A DNA stretch of 35,195 nucleotides from assembly GCA_902785935.1 (NCBI GenBank), contig CADAAN010000007.1, forward strand, positions 1 through 35,195, in the 5' to 3' direction. The position numbers and the translations under genes were made by a program. Below are positions 1-8,366 of this stretch, piece by piece. Every line of letters starts with the position of its first letter. Position 1 is the stretch's first letter. The stretch comes from an uncultured Pseudomonadota bacterium. GTDB lineage: Bacteria > Pseudomonadota > Alphaproteobacteria > RF32 > CAG-239. The notes below the pieces were generated by a model. It was not told the origin of the DNA. It saw only the letters and a list, made by a program, of their open reading frames with translations, and searched no databases.

Positions 1-1
1 T

Positions 2-415
2 AAAATCAAGAACTTTGTTGCAGGAGGCTCTTTTGATGTTTGTGAGGTTATTTTCAGCCGCTTTCATTCAGCCTTAAATCGTGAGATGAGCGTGCTTAAA
101 GCTTATCCTTTGGATATAAATGATATTGATATCAAAGCAGATGCAGATCACGTCGGGTCGGCTTATTTTGATTATAAAGGTTCAAAAGAAGAAGTGCTTG
201 ATGAGGCGCTTCAAAAGCTTTTGGTAAACCGCATTTTTGGGGCCATGCTGAGCGCCGAAGCATCTGAGCAAGGGGCGCGTATGAGCGCAATGGATAATGC
301 CACCGAAAATGCCAAAGATATGATTGCAACACTTAATTTGAAGTACAACACGCTTCGCCAATCCGCCATCACGACGGAGTTAAACGAGATTATCTCGGGT
401 GCTGAAGCCATTTGA
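2..415 (+). CDS. atpG: ATP synthase F1 gamma subunit, C-terminal part
   Basis: The reading frame is open from base 2, so the gene starts upstream of the window; only the last 137 codons are present. The visible part carries the features of the gamma C-terminal region: a short F-D-V-C-E-V-I-F-S-R-F stretch, then a long helix with the alanine- and serine-rich ARMSAMDNATENA pattern and the closing N-x-x-R-Q-x-x-I-T-x-E-x-x-E-I-I-S-G-A signature. In the complex this C-terminal helix is half of the rotating shaft inside the alpha3-beta3 ring. It sits 18 bases upstream of atpD on the same strand, in the usual atpH-A-G-D-C order. The first in-frame ATG, at 86, is internal and not the start. Confidence 0.95.
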   Translation, partial: KIKNFVAGGSFDVCEVIFSRFHSALNREMSVLKAYPLDINDIDIKADADHVGSAYFDYKGSKEEVLDEALQKLLVNRIFGAMLSAEASEQGARMSAMDNATENAKDMIATLNLKYNTLRQSAITTELNEIISGAEAI

Positions 416-1903
<1,488 letters not shown>

Positions 1904-1905
1904 AA

Positions 1906-2166
1906 ATGAGTATCACATTGCACATTTACACACCGCAAACGACTTATCCGCCGCAAAAAGCGGACAAAGTTGTTTTGCCCGTTAAAGAAGGTAATTTGAC
2001 CATCATTAAAGACAGAGCCCCGCGCTCACAGGTTTTATCAAGCGGAACATTAAGCCTTCTTGATGAAAACAATCAAGCCTTCAAATCATGGCAAATTGAG
2101 GGCGGCTTAGCCGAAATTGCGGAAGATATATGCACCATCGCGGTTGAAAATATAAAAGAAATATAA
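1906..2166 (+). CDS. atpC: ATP synthase F1 epsilon subunit, short form
   Basis: Epsilon joins gamma to the c-ring and, in many bacteria, inhibits ATP hydrolysis through its C-terminal helices. The 86-residue product holds only the N-terminal beta-sandwich (LHIYTPQTTYPPQKADKVVL to the GGLAEIAEDICTIAVENIKEI end). The usual two-helix C-terminal domain is missing; typical family members have about 110-140 residues. The stop is followed by A/T runs rather than a frameshifted continuation, so the shortness seems genuine. The ATG lies 2 bases after the atpD stop, implying coupled translation. Assignment rests on position and the beta-domain pattern. Confidence 0.88.
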   Translation: MSITLHIYTPQTTYPPQKADKVVLPVKEGNLTIIKDRAPRSQVLSSGTLSLLDENNQAFKSWQIEGGLAEIAEDICTIAVENIKEI

Positions 2167-2185
2167 AAAAAATTTTTTTTAAAAT

Positions 2186-2214
2186 TTGACAAGTCACTTT
2201 TTCTGTGCAATAAT
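2186..2214 (+). promoter_or_regulatory. Sigma-70-type promoter of RNA-A copy 1
   Basis: TTGACA at 2186-2191, a 17-base spacer and AATAAT at 2209-2214 form a near-consensus promoter. A start about 7 bases downstream places transcription at the first helix of the structured RNA. It lies 20 bases after atpC, so the RNA is probably transcribed independently of the atp operon. Confidence 0.7.
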
Positions 2215-2220
2215 GATTGT

Positions 2221-2474
2221 TGGATAGAAAAAGTGATTTTTTTATCAAGTACCCTGATAGGGTGCGGGGCTTTAGAAGGCTCTGACTTTGAGCAGTGAAC
2301 GATAACACTGTATTTTAGTGTTGTTTTTTTATTTTAAACAACAGTTATCCCCGAAGTTTTAGTCGGGGTGCTGATGGCGGATGTACAAGGTTTAGAACCT
2401 AAAGGCTATCAGAGTCATTTCTCAAAGTCTGATTTTCTAACACCCCGTCGCCCCTTGAATGGTGCGACTTTTTT
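2221..2474 (+). ncRNA. Structured RNA of unknown family (RNA-A copy 1)
   Basis: A transcript of about 254 nt is bounded by a strong promoter and an intrinsic terminator. No coding frame fits. Helices visible in the sequence are: 5' hairpin 2223-2246; short hairpin ACCCT/AGGGT at 2251-2262; a long closing stem in two blocks, 2272-2277 with 2435-2440 and 2284-2292 with 2421-2429; GATAAC 2301-2306 with GTTATC 2344-2349 enclosing a GTTGTTT/AAACAAC stem; CCCCGA/TCGGGG at 2349-2368; and CTGATGGC 2371-2378 with GCTATCAG 2405-2412, whose loop carries the conserved bases GGATGT and CCTAAAGG. A second copy at 13859-14107 keeps the same helices with different bases. I do not recognise the family. It could be a stand-alone sRNA or the leader of a gene now lost. 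Confidence 0.8.
2447..2474 (+). terminator. Intrinsic terminator of RNA-A copy 1
   Basis: GTCGC at 2447-2451 pairs with GCGAC at 2464-2468 and is followed directly by six T. The equivalent hairpin ends copy 2. Confidence 0.75.
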
Positions 2475-2482
2475 AATGGTGC

Positions 2483-2499
2483 AAAAAAGAAAAATAGGA
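2483..2499 (+). repeat. 17-base flank shared with the ribosome-site region of the first BspA-like gene
   Basis: The 17 bases here, six A, G, five A and then TAGGA, are identical to 14188-14204, which in copy 2 form the ribosome-binding region of the BspA-like gene. Here no substantial reading frame follows. The rest of 2500-2640 is AT-rich with no supported gene. Confidence 0.6.
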
Positions 2500-2643
2500 T
2501 GACAATAAATAAATCCGGCCATAATATCTTAAAGGCAAGACAAATATTTTAAGCATCGCGTATTGATAAGACTTTATTTACGCCGGCTAATCCGTTTAAA
2601 ACCATAAAAAAAACAAAAAAGTGCATAATTTTAAATTTTTTAC

Positions 2644-2672
2644 TTTACAAGGGTATTTTTATCCGTTATAAG
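2644..2672 (+). promoter_or_regulatory. Promoter of tRNA-Phe
   Basis: TTTACA at 2644-2649, a 17-base spacer and TATAAG at 2667-2672 lie 18 bases upstream of the mature tRNA 5' end. Confidence 0.65.
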
Positions 2673-2690
2673 TATCTCGATTTTCGATTC

Positions 2691-2766
<76 letters not shown>

Positions 2767-2773
2767 TTAAATC

Positions 2774-2798
2774 GCCACCCTTTGAGGTGGCCTTTTTT
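2774..2798 (+). terminator. Terminator after tRNA-Phe
   Basis: GCCACC at 2774-2779 pairs with GGTGGC at 2786-2791, followed by six T. Confidence 0.85.
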
Positions 2799-2888
2799 AT
2801 GGCAAGAAAAAAACGCTCCGACACACATCGGGGCGTCAGGATAAAAAGTACCTCAATTGTTGTTTACGGTGAAAAACACGATTTAACC

Positions 2889-2917
2889 TTGCACACAACC
2901 CAAAATTTTGATATAAT
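2889..2917 (+). promoter_or_regulatory. Promoter of the 306-residue unknown protein
   Basis: TTGCAC at 2889-2894, a 17-base spacer and the consensus TATAAT at 2912-2917. This supports ATG 2952 as the start, since frames reaching upstream would run back into the tRNA. Confidence 0.75.
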
Positions 2918-2951
2918 ACGCTTCAAGTTTATAAAAAAAGCGAAAAAGTTG

Positions 2952-3872
2952 ATGAATACGGAAGAAATAAAAGCTAAAAAACAACAAAAAATACAAGAAG
3001 TTGTTCGTCAGTTTGCCCTCAAAGCGGCGGCAATGAATATCGAAAGCAACATTGCTTTGACGAACAAACAACTCAATTTGCTAAAGCAAATCCATGTTTT
3101 AGCCATCAATCGTGCACTTTGCGTGCCTGAAGTGATGCGTGATCCGCGCAAAATCGTCTATTACGCCAATGATGAGCTTAAACTCGGCTTAGCGGCAATT
3201 TTGATGACACATGTTTTAATTAATCATCTTTCAAAAGCAAAATATACCGAAGATTTCTTTTTAGAGCATATCAGCGTTTACACCAATCCTGAAGGAACAA
3301 TTAAGCGTGTCGATTTGCAAGATGTTGAAGATAAAATTTTCAAAGCTTCCATCACGGATGAGATTGTTTATGACTGGATGATTTATCGTGCGCCGGGCAG
3401 TCGCGGTATCAGGGCTTTGAGCGATGAAAAAACATTTGCTCAAGGGCTTAAAAATTTTGCAAGCGGGTTATCTCCCGTCAGTGAATTTTCGCGTTTTCAG
3501 CGCAAATATTTTGAAGAAAAGCAAAAAAAGACAAAAGATGATCGTGAAAGTGCGCAAAAAGCATTCCGCAATACTTTTGTGCAACAGGTTGCTGCGGCGG
3601 CGGCCAAACAGCTTTTGGCATCAAAAGACCCGACAGAGCTTGCAAAACTTTTGTTTGCAAGCAAGGATTATGAGGCTGAAATTCAAAATATGCTTTCTGA
3701 TATGCCGATCAATGCCGAGATTGAAAATTTGACGCAAAAGCTCAAAGAATCGTATCCCGCGCTTGAAGACAAAACATCAGATTCGCTTTTCAAAGCCTTA
3801 AGCGACGATGAAAAAAGCAATTTGATGATGCTTGAATTTTCATCTAAACAAAAGAGCGGTAAATCAAGATAA
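2952..3872 (+). CDS. Unknown protein, 306 residues, helical and charged
   Basis: I do not recognise this family. The frame is open back into the tRNA, but the TATAAT promoter at 2912-2917 points to the ATG at 2952 (MNTEEIKAKKQQ). The product is soluble, with no signal peptide or membrane segment. It begins with a lysine- and glutamine-rich helix, has a central more hydrophobic block (LGLAAILMTHVLINHLS, about residues 97-113) and ends in a helical region rich in Lys, Asp and Ser with an alanine run (QQVAAAAAKQLLASKD) near residue 215. There is no clear ribosome site. It is monocistronic: the terminator overlaps the stop codon. Codon use matches the AT-rich neighbours, so it is probably native. 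Function unknown. Confidence 0.75.
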   Translation: MNTEEIKAKKQQKIQEVVRQFALKAAAMNIESNIALTNKQLNLLKQIHVLAINRALCVPEVMRDPRKIVYYANDELKLGLAAILMTHVLINHLSKAKYTEDFFLEHISVYTNPEGTIKRVDLQDVEDKIFKASITDEIVYDWMIYRAPGSRGIRALSDEKTFAQGLKNFASGLSPVSEFSRFQRKYFEEKQKKTKDDRESAQKAFRNTFVQQVAAAAAKQLLASKDPTELAKLLFASKDYEAEIQNMLSDMPINAEIENLTQKLKESYPALEDKTSDSLFKALSDDEKSNLMMLEFSSKQKSGKSR

Positions 3873-3888
3873 CCGCCCTTACTTTTTT
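3856..3888 (+). terminator. Terminator overlapping the stop of the unknown protein gene
   Basis: GCGGT at 3856-3860 pairs with ACCGC at 3872-3876, followed by a T run ending at 3888. The stem is short, so it is probably a weak terminator. Confidence 0.5.
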
Positions 3889-3909
3889 AATTTTCAAACA
3901 AGAATAAGC

Positions 3910-4581
3910 TTAAAGTGTCATTTTTCCGCTGTTGACATCATCTATAAGTTGTTCAAGTTCTTTAAGCGAATGAACTTCGGGAATCCACTTTAAGTCATCT
4001 GGCAAATCGGTTGTAAATTCACAGCGATAGCGCACAGGATGCGCACCGGCATCAATCGCGGCATATTGGTTATATATACGGTCATCCACCAAAATTGTTT
4101 CATCAGCTTTCAGGCCATATTCCTCAAAACAGGATTTGAGCATATCCACTTTTGCCGTGTCGTGCATAAATTTGCCGTGTTGCACGCATTTGATGGTCAG
4201 AAAGTCTTTAACCTCGGCAAGAAGGTTGTTCAAAAACTTTGTTTTTGTTTCAACATCAAAGGTTGCGGACAATGTAAACTGCTTGAAACCTTTGTCATGA
4301 AAACGCTTTAATGTTTCAACAACACCGTCGTATAACGGGCGGTTTGTGAAAAATTCGGGGCTGTGGCAAAAATCATAGTCAAGCTCTGTGCCAAGCGTCG
4401 GGTGAGTCTTTAATTCAAGCGCGCCGTATTTTGGGACAATAGGCAAAACTTTGGGCAAATCTTCCCATTTGATGTCGCCATACATGGGTTTATACTTCGG
4501 ATGCTCTTTTAAAAAGTGAAAATAAGCATAATTGAGGTTTGCCAAAACACCGTCAACATCCCAAAAAATATTTTTAATCAT
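3910..4581 (-). CDS. HAD-superfamily phosphatase-like hydrolase
   Basis: The 223-residue product has HAD motif I as FWDVDG (Asp8 and Asp10, nucleophile and acid/base) and motif IV as LVDDR near residue 166, followed by the alpha/beta core strand that brings the motif to the active site. This fits the phosphoglycolate-phosphatase-like group, which removes phosphate from small organic molecules; the substrate cannot be read from the sequence. I chose the ATG at 4581 because it is preceded by AAAGGAAC at ribosome-site distance and places motif I at the N-terminus as usual. The longer frame to 4653 would add a hydrophobic tail that looks like read-through of the upstream region. It is divergent from the next gene. 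Confidence 0.8.
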   Translation of the reverse strand: MIKNIFWDVDGVLANLNYAYFHFLKEHPKYKPMYGDIKWEDLPKVLPIVPKYGALELKTHPTLGTELDYDFCHSPEFFTNRPLYDGVVETLKRFHDKGFKQFTLSATFDVETKTKFLNNLLAEVKDFLTIKCVQHGKFMHDTAKVDMLKSCFEEYGLKADETILVDDRIYNQYAAIDAGAHPVRYRCEFTTDLPDDLKWIPEVHSLKELEQLIDDVNSGKMTL

Positions 4582-4661
4582 CACAAAAGTTCCTTTGAAA
4601 AAAATTAACAACAACATGCGAAGTTTAACAAAAAAAATTGACGTGTCAATCATTATTTATC

Positions 4662-4689
4662 TTGACAAAAAGATTCTTTTTGCTATGAT
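4662..4689 (+). promoter_or_regulatory. Promoter of the class IIA HAD gene
   Basis: TTGACA at 4662-4667, a 16-base spacer and TATGAT at 4684-4689. The palindrome TTGAC-GT-GTCAA at 4638-4649 lies just upstream, between the two divergent genes, and could be an operator. Confidence 0.7.
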
Positions 4690-4735
4690 ACATTCGAAAT
4701 AGTATATTTTATGTTGAATTTAAATTTTTATTTTT

Positions 4736-5632
4736 ATGATCTTTAAGAATAACATTTTTTTTGATATGGTCAAAGATTTTGACTACATCTTGGTCGACAA
4801 TTACGGTGTCGTCACGTTTGCCGATGGGCTGAATAAAGAGGCCGTTGCGGTCTTGCAAAAGATCCGTGAGACGGGCCGGAAGGTTGTGTTCCTTTCGAAT
4901 GCGACATTCACCGATCCGGTTGAGCGCTATGCCCAAAAAGGCCTTATCAAGGGTGTCCATTTTGACGATTTCATCACCTCCGGGCAATACGCCAAGGAAG
5001 ACATCGCCAAGGGAACACTTCCCTGCGGCAATAAGTATTGCGTGTTTGGCACGGCAAACTTTAAAAAGCCGGAGAAGGTTCCTGCTATCTTCAAAGGTTC
5101 TCCCTACGATTTGGTGGAAAAACCAGAGGATGCCGACTTCGTTTATTGCGGTATTCCGCAGATTAACGGCGAAGATCGCACCACGATGAATGGTTTTTTG
5201 CCCAAGCTCCGACGTCTCGCTAAAATAGGGCTTCCGATGGTGGTGTCCAATCCGGACGAAATCGCCTCGGAAGACGGCCGGTGGGTCATCCGCCAAGGCT
5301 CTATCGCCAATGCCTATCGTACGCTCGGCGGAAAGGTCATTATGTACGGCAAGCCCGATCCTGACATTATAGACTGGGTTTTGCCGGCCAATTTTGACTG
5401 GGTTTCAGGCGATACGCCCCGAAGCAAGGTGCTGATGGTTGGCGACACCTTAGGTACCGACATCTTAGGCGCCAACAGGGCCGGCATCAAGTCTTGCCTG
5501 ACCATTTCAGGCGGTGTGACCGAGGTGCGCATGCTTGAGCAAGGCATTCCTATCACCGAAGAAGGTATTTGTACCTTCATTGAAAAACAGCGAAGCGGTT
5601 TCCCTAATTTCATCGTCGACAAAATCTTTTAG
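4736..5632 (+). CDS. HAD class IIA sugar-phosphatase-like hydrolase (NagD-like)
   Basis: The 298-residue product has a motif I of the form D-x-Y-G (DNYGVV, Asp21), motif II as FLSNAT and a C-terminal motif IV region VLMVGDTLGTDILGANRAG. This is the layout of the NagD/class IIA HAD group with its large cap inserted between motifs II and III. The second Asp of motif I is a Tyr; some class IIA families use an aromatic residue there. Likely a phosphatase for a sugar phosphate or nucleotide, substrate unknown. The start is uncertain: ATG 4736 or ATG 4766 (MVKDFDYILVD), neither with a ribosome site. A short frame at 4711-4746 overlaps the first. The gene is clearly more GC-rich than its surroundings, using GCC, CGG and GTC codons, which suggests transfer. 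Confidence 0.8.
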   Translation: MIFKNNIFFDMVKDFDYILVDNYGVVTFADGLNKEAVAVLQKIRETGRKVVFLSNATFTDPVERYAQKGLIKGVHFDDFITSGQYAKEDIAKGTLPCGNKYCVFGTANFKKPEKVPAIFKGSPYDLVEKPEDADFVYCGIPQINGEDRTTMNGFLPKLRRLAKIGLPMVVSNPDEIASEDGRWVIRQGSIANAYRTLGGKVIMYGKPDPDIIDWVLPANFDWVSGDTPRSKVLMVGDTLGTDILGANRAGIKSCLTISGGVTEVRMLEQGIPITEEGICTFIEKQRSGFPNFIVDKIF

Positions 5633-5635
5633 AAA

Positions 5636-5668
5636 GAAGGCTCTCTTTGAGGGGGCCTTCTTTTTTTT
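5636..5668 (+). terminator. Terminator after the class IIA HAD gene
   Basis: GAAGGC at 5636-5641 pairs with GCCTTC at 5655-5660, followed by eight T. Confidence 0.85.
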
Positions 5669-5733
5669 ATCATTAAAAATTTTAACAGACATCCGTTTTA
5701 TCCTTAAATATCAATCCGTTAAACATCTTAAAC

Positions 5734-5767
5734 CTGGTCAATTTAAAGGGACGTTTAAATTGACCAG
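5734..5767. repeat. Perfect 14-base inverted repeat
   Basis: CTGGTCAATTTAAA at 5734-5747 is repeated in inverse orientation at 5754-5767 around a 6-base loop. No T run follows, so it is not a standard terminator. It could be an operator, a remnant of a miniature mobile element or an RNA hairpin. The rest of 5669-5880 is AT-rich with no supported gene. Confidence 0.7.
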
Positions 5768-5880
5768 TCTAAAAGCGTAAAAAATTGACGAAAAATGTTT
5801 TTTAAAATACAAAAAAGACCCTTGTTTTAAGGGATTTAGAATAAAGTTGTCAAAAATTTTAAATTTTCAAAAAAAAGTTA

Positions 5881-5909
5881 TTGACTTTAAACGTACGTTT
5901 TGTTACAGT
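5881..5909 (+). promoter_or_regulatory. Promoter upstream of the YhcH-like gene
   Basis: TTGACT at 5881-5886, a 17-base spacer and TACAGT at 5904-5909. It predicts a leader of about 145 bases before ATG 6060, containing a possible 30-codon frame. Confidence 0.5.
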
Positions 5910-5930
5910 TGAGTCAAATCAAAAGTTATT

Positions 5931-6023
5931 ATGAAAGTTTATGTTTACTATTCCCCTGCGGAAGCTCATTCTTTCATAATATATCGTTTTGAAATGTTAA
6001 ACAGGCAGATGTTCAAAGAATAG
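5931..6023 (+). CDS. Possible leader peptide, 30 residues
   Basis: A small frame in the predicted leader of the YhcH-like gene starts with ATG at 5931 (MKVYVYYSPAEAHS...) and stops with TAG at 6021-6023, 36 bases before ATG 6060. It has no ribosome site, but neither does the downstream gene. It is either an uncharacterised small protein or chance. Confidence 0.3.
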   Translation: MKVYVYYSPAEAHSFIIYRFEMLNRQMFKE

Positions 6024-6059
6024 GTTTTCTTTATAAAATTTGCCACAATTCCAAGATAT

Positions 6060-6512
6060 ATGAAAAATATTGCTTTTGCTGACCTTCGTCAGCACCCCCT
6101 CTGCGCACCCTATGCAGAGGAAATGCTCGCCATCATCAACAACGCCCTCAACAACTTTGTTGTCGGCAAGATTGAAATGAGCGGCGGGGCACGGGCTCAT
6201 TTGGATCCCGAGCAGAACTCCCGCGCCGAGGGCCCTTATGAGAGCCACGAACGTTTTGTTGACGTTCAGTGCTCTCTCCTCTCCCCCGAGGAAATTGAGC
6301 TCTGCCCCGTGCAGCAGCTCACCGTCACAGAAGAATACGATGCCACCCGCGACATCGCCTTCTATGATGGCGTAACGCCCTGCACGGATAAGGTCATCCT
6401 TACCCCCGGGACATGCTGCGTCATTGAGCCAGGCATGGGCCACAAGCCCTGCATGGATCACGAGGGGCGGCACCTTCTTCGGAAGATTGTCTTCAAGCTT
6501 CCGGTGAAGTAA
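6060..6512 (+). CDS. YhcH/YjgK/YiaL family protein (NanQ-like sugar anomerase fold)
   Basis: The 150-residue product fits the YhcH/YjgK/YiaL (DUF386) beta-barrel family in length and pattern: ESHERFVDVQ, a GxE-like SPEEIELCP segment, EEYDATRDIAFYDG, and the closing TPGTCCVIEPGMGHKPC block with the metal-site His. Family members act on free sugars or sialic acids (NanQ is an N-acetylneuraminate anomerase; EbgC assists a beta-galactosidase). The exact sugar is not known here. It is one of the most GC-rich genes in the window, with many CTC, CCC and GAG codons inside AT-rich flanks, and has no ribosome site, which strongly suggests acquisition from another lineage. It is closed by its own terminator, so it is probably monocistronic. 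Confidence 0.85.
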   Translation: MKNIAFADLRQHPLCAPYAEEMLAIINNALNNFVVGKIEMSGGARAHLDPEQNSRAEGPYESHERFVDVQCSLLSPEEIELCPVQQLTVTEEYDATRDIAFYDGVTPCTDKVILTPGTCCVIEPGMGHKPCMDHEGRHLLRKIVFKLPVK

Positions 6513-6535
6513 GGCAAGGCTTCCGCAACAATCAA

Positions 6536-6576
6536 GTCAGTGTGTTTTTTTCCATAAAAGCACACTGACTTTAATT
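6536..6576 (+). terminator. Terminator after the YhcH-like gene
   Basis: GTCAGTGTG at 6536-6544 pairs perfectly with CACACTGAC at 6561-6569, followed by a T-rich tail. Confidence 0.75.
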
Positions 6577-6608
6577 TTAACCTCAAATCTCACCAAAGGA
6601 AAAAAGCT

Positions 6609-7640
6609 ATGGAAAATAAAACCGTTTTTGTCGGCATGCGCACACACAACTCTGAAACAACGCTTAATAAATCGCTCAAGTCGGTTTTTGATCAAACATA
6701 TCCGAATGTCAAAATCGTTGTGTATGATGATAAATCAAGCGATAACACACTCAAAATTTTAAAAATGTGGAAGCAAAAGTTTGAAAATCGCGGATTTGAT
6801 ATGCAAATTGTTCAAAGCACTCAGCCCGAAAATGAAGGATGCGGAAAATCCGGCGAACGGTTAAACAGAGTTATATCTTGCCAAATAAAAGATGATGATA
6901 TTTATATGGGGCTTGACAGCGATGATGTTTTTTTAAGTCCGGATACTGTTTCAAATTGTGTTTTTCAAATTGAGAAAACCAAAGCAAATGTGCTTATTGC
7001 AGGCTATACCATTCAGGGCGATGAAAGCTTGGTTATCAACGATAAAGGCGGTGCGCCGCATAACGATTTAAGCCATAAACTTGCAACACAAAAAGCCGTT
7101 TTGATTCATGAAATGCCTGAAATTGCTTCAACAGCAGACAGCATCGGCTGGACGAAAGTTTTAAAAGGCAATATTTTCAAACGCTATGTAAAGATGTATC
7201 CCGAATGCGAAAAAGAGATGAATGTATGCGAAGATTTTCCGACGCTTGCCATGTTTTTATATAAAGATTCTAAAATAACCGGCTTAAAAGAAAATGCTTA
7301 CGGTTATTACAAACACGCGCAAAGCTCAACGGCGCAGATTGTTCAAAAAGAAGCCTTTTCGGTTGTGCGCTTGGGCTTTTTAAACGTTTTGCAAAAAATG
7401 TATCAAAATAATCCTGAAGAATTTACCCAAGGCGCCGAAGAATATATCAACCGCTTTATTGAAAAAAAATATGCGGTTATCGGCAATATTGTTGAGAAAA
7501 AAGCAAATGACGGATATTTAATCGGCTATACGCGAAAAGATTTTGAACGCGATTTTAAAGAAAAAATTGATTGCTCTAACCTCAATTTAAGCCGATATCT
7601 GGAAACACCCGCCAAAGGCAGTAAAAATCAAGGCCGTTAA
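6609..7640 (+). CDS. Glycosyltransferase family 2
   Basis: The 343-residue product begins with a GT-A nucleotide-sugar-binding fold: VFVGMRTHNSETTLNKSL, then FDQTYPNVKIVVYDDKSSDNT (Asp40-Asp41), and the metal-binding DxD-type motif DSDD at residues 103-106. These mark a family-2 inverting transferase that adds a sugar from a nucleotide donor to a cell-surface glycan, lipid or protein. The C-terminal third is charged and has no membrane helix, so it is probably a soluble or peripheral enzyme. The ATG at 6609 has a good ribosome site (AAAGGA). Codon use is AT-rich like the core genes, in contrast to the flanking YhcH-like and membrane-protein genes. No other glycan genes are next to it. Acceptor and donor unknown. 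Confidence 0.88.
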   Translation: MENKTVFVGMRTHNSETTLNKSLKSVFDQTYPNVKIVVYDDKSSDNTLKILKMWKQKFENRGFDMQIVQSTQPENEGCGKSGERLNRVISCQIKDDDIYMGLDSDDVFLSPDTVSNCVFQIEKTKANVLIAGYTIQGDESLVINDKGGAPHNDLSHKLATQKAVLIHEMPEIASTADSIGWTKVLKGNIFKRYVKMYPECEKEMNVCEDFPTLAMFLYKDSKITGLKENAYGYYKHAQSSTAQIVQKEAFSVVRLGFLNVLQKMYQNNPEEFTQGAEEYINRFIEKKYAVIGNIVEKKANDGYLIGYTRKDFERDFKEKIDCSNLNLSRYLETPAKGSKNQGR

Positions 7641-7774
7641 AAAATAATTGCTCGGCGCTAAAAGTTTTACAAAGTTATTATGGATAAGGTTATGTGTATA
7701 TTTGAAGTGCCTTAAAATTCATAATGATTTGTTTTTTTATTTGAAATTTAAGTTTAACTTAAAAATATAGAATT

Positions 7775-8257
7775 ATGAATACATGGGTTATTGTTGGGGG
7801 GGTTATTGTCGCCCTTTCGCTCATTTTCAATGTCTTGAGGGGAGACCTCTCCGGTCTTGGCGTTGTAGGATTGCTGACTGAGGCAGCCAGCTATGGTGTC
7901 GTTAAACTGATACCATGGGTGTGGGCATGGAAAGCGACGATATTGCTAAAAGTAGTTTTTCTCGCTGCGCCTATAATTCTCATTATAGGATTCTTGATTG
8001 CCGTCCTTTCGATGGTAATCGGAGAAGAAAAACTGGGTATCATCGCTGTATATCTTCTAGCATACGCAATATCTTGCCTTGTGACATCCGGTATTCTCGC
8101 ATTAATACCGAGTTTTGCATGGCAAATTGTGGTTGTGAGCCTTTTTGTTCTCAGTTGTATTATGTCGATTATCTACATCGCTGTAGATGAGGGCTCCTAT
8201 GCAGGCGATTATGAACTCCGCTCTTTTGAAGAGGGGCAGCAACCGTGGGTGATGTAA
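7775..8257 (+). CDS. Small integral membrane protein of unknown function
   Basis: The 160-residue product has about four to five hydrophobic segments (residues about 4-20, 26-50, 56-84, 88-112 and 116-137), with a short acidic C-terminal tail (DEGSYAGDYELRSFEEG). I do not recognise a family. There is no ribosome site, and the GC-richer codon use differs from the adjacent glycosyltransferase and permease genes, as for 4736-5632 and 6060-6512. It is closed by a strong terminator. The 134 bases upstream are AT-rich and include TATATTTG at 7697-7704, which matches a Bacteroidetes -7 element but may be chance. Confidence 0.7.
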   Translation: MNTWVIVGGVIVALSLIFNVLRGDLSGLGVVGLLTEAASYGVVKLIPWVWAWKATILLKVVFLAAPIILIIGFLIAVLSMVIGEEKLGIIAVYLLAYAISCLVTSGILALIPSFAWQIVVVSLFVLSCIMSIIYIAVDEGSYAGDYELRSFEEGQQPWVM

Positions 8258-8284
8258 CACCCCAAAAGGTACTTTCAAAAGAAA

Positions 8285-8317
8285 ATCCACCGGCTTTAAA
8301 AACCGGTGGATTTTTTT
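8285..8317 (+). terminator. Terminator after the small membrane protein gene
   Basis: ATCCACCGG at 8285-8293 pairs perfectly with CCGGTGGAT at 8303-8311 and is followed by T bases to 8317. Confidence 0.9.
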
Positions 8318-8366
8318 GTTGCATAAATCAAAATTTCAAGTAAAGTATAAAAAAGGGAAACAAAAC

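Noticed and set aside
2838-2858. Short similarity AGGATAAAAA...CCTCAA between 2838 and 28957
   Set aside because: Only about 20 AT-rich bases agree and flanks differ, so chance is likely.
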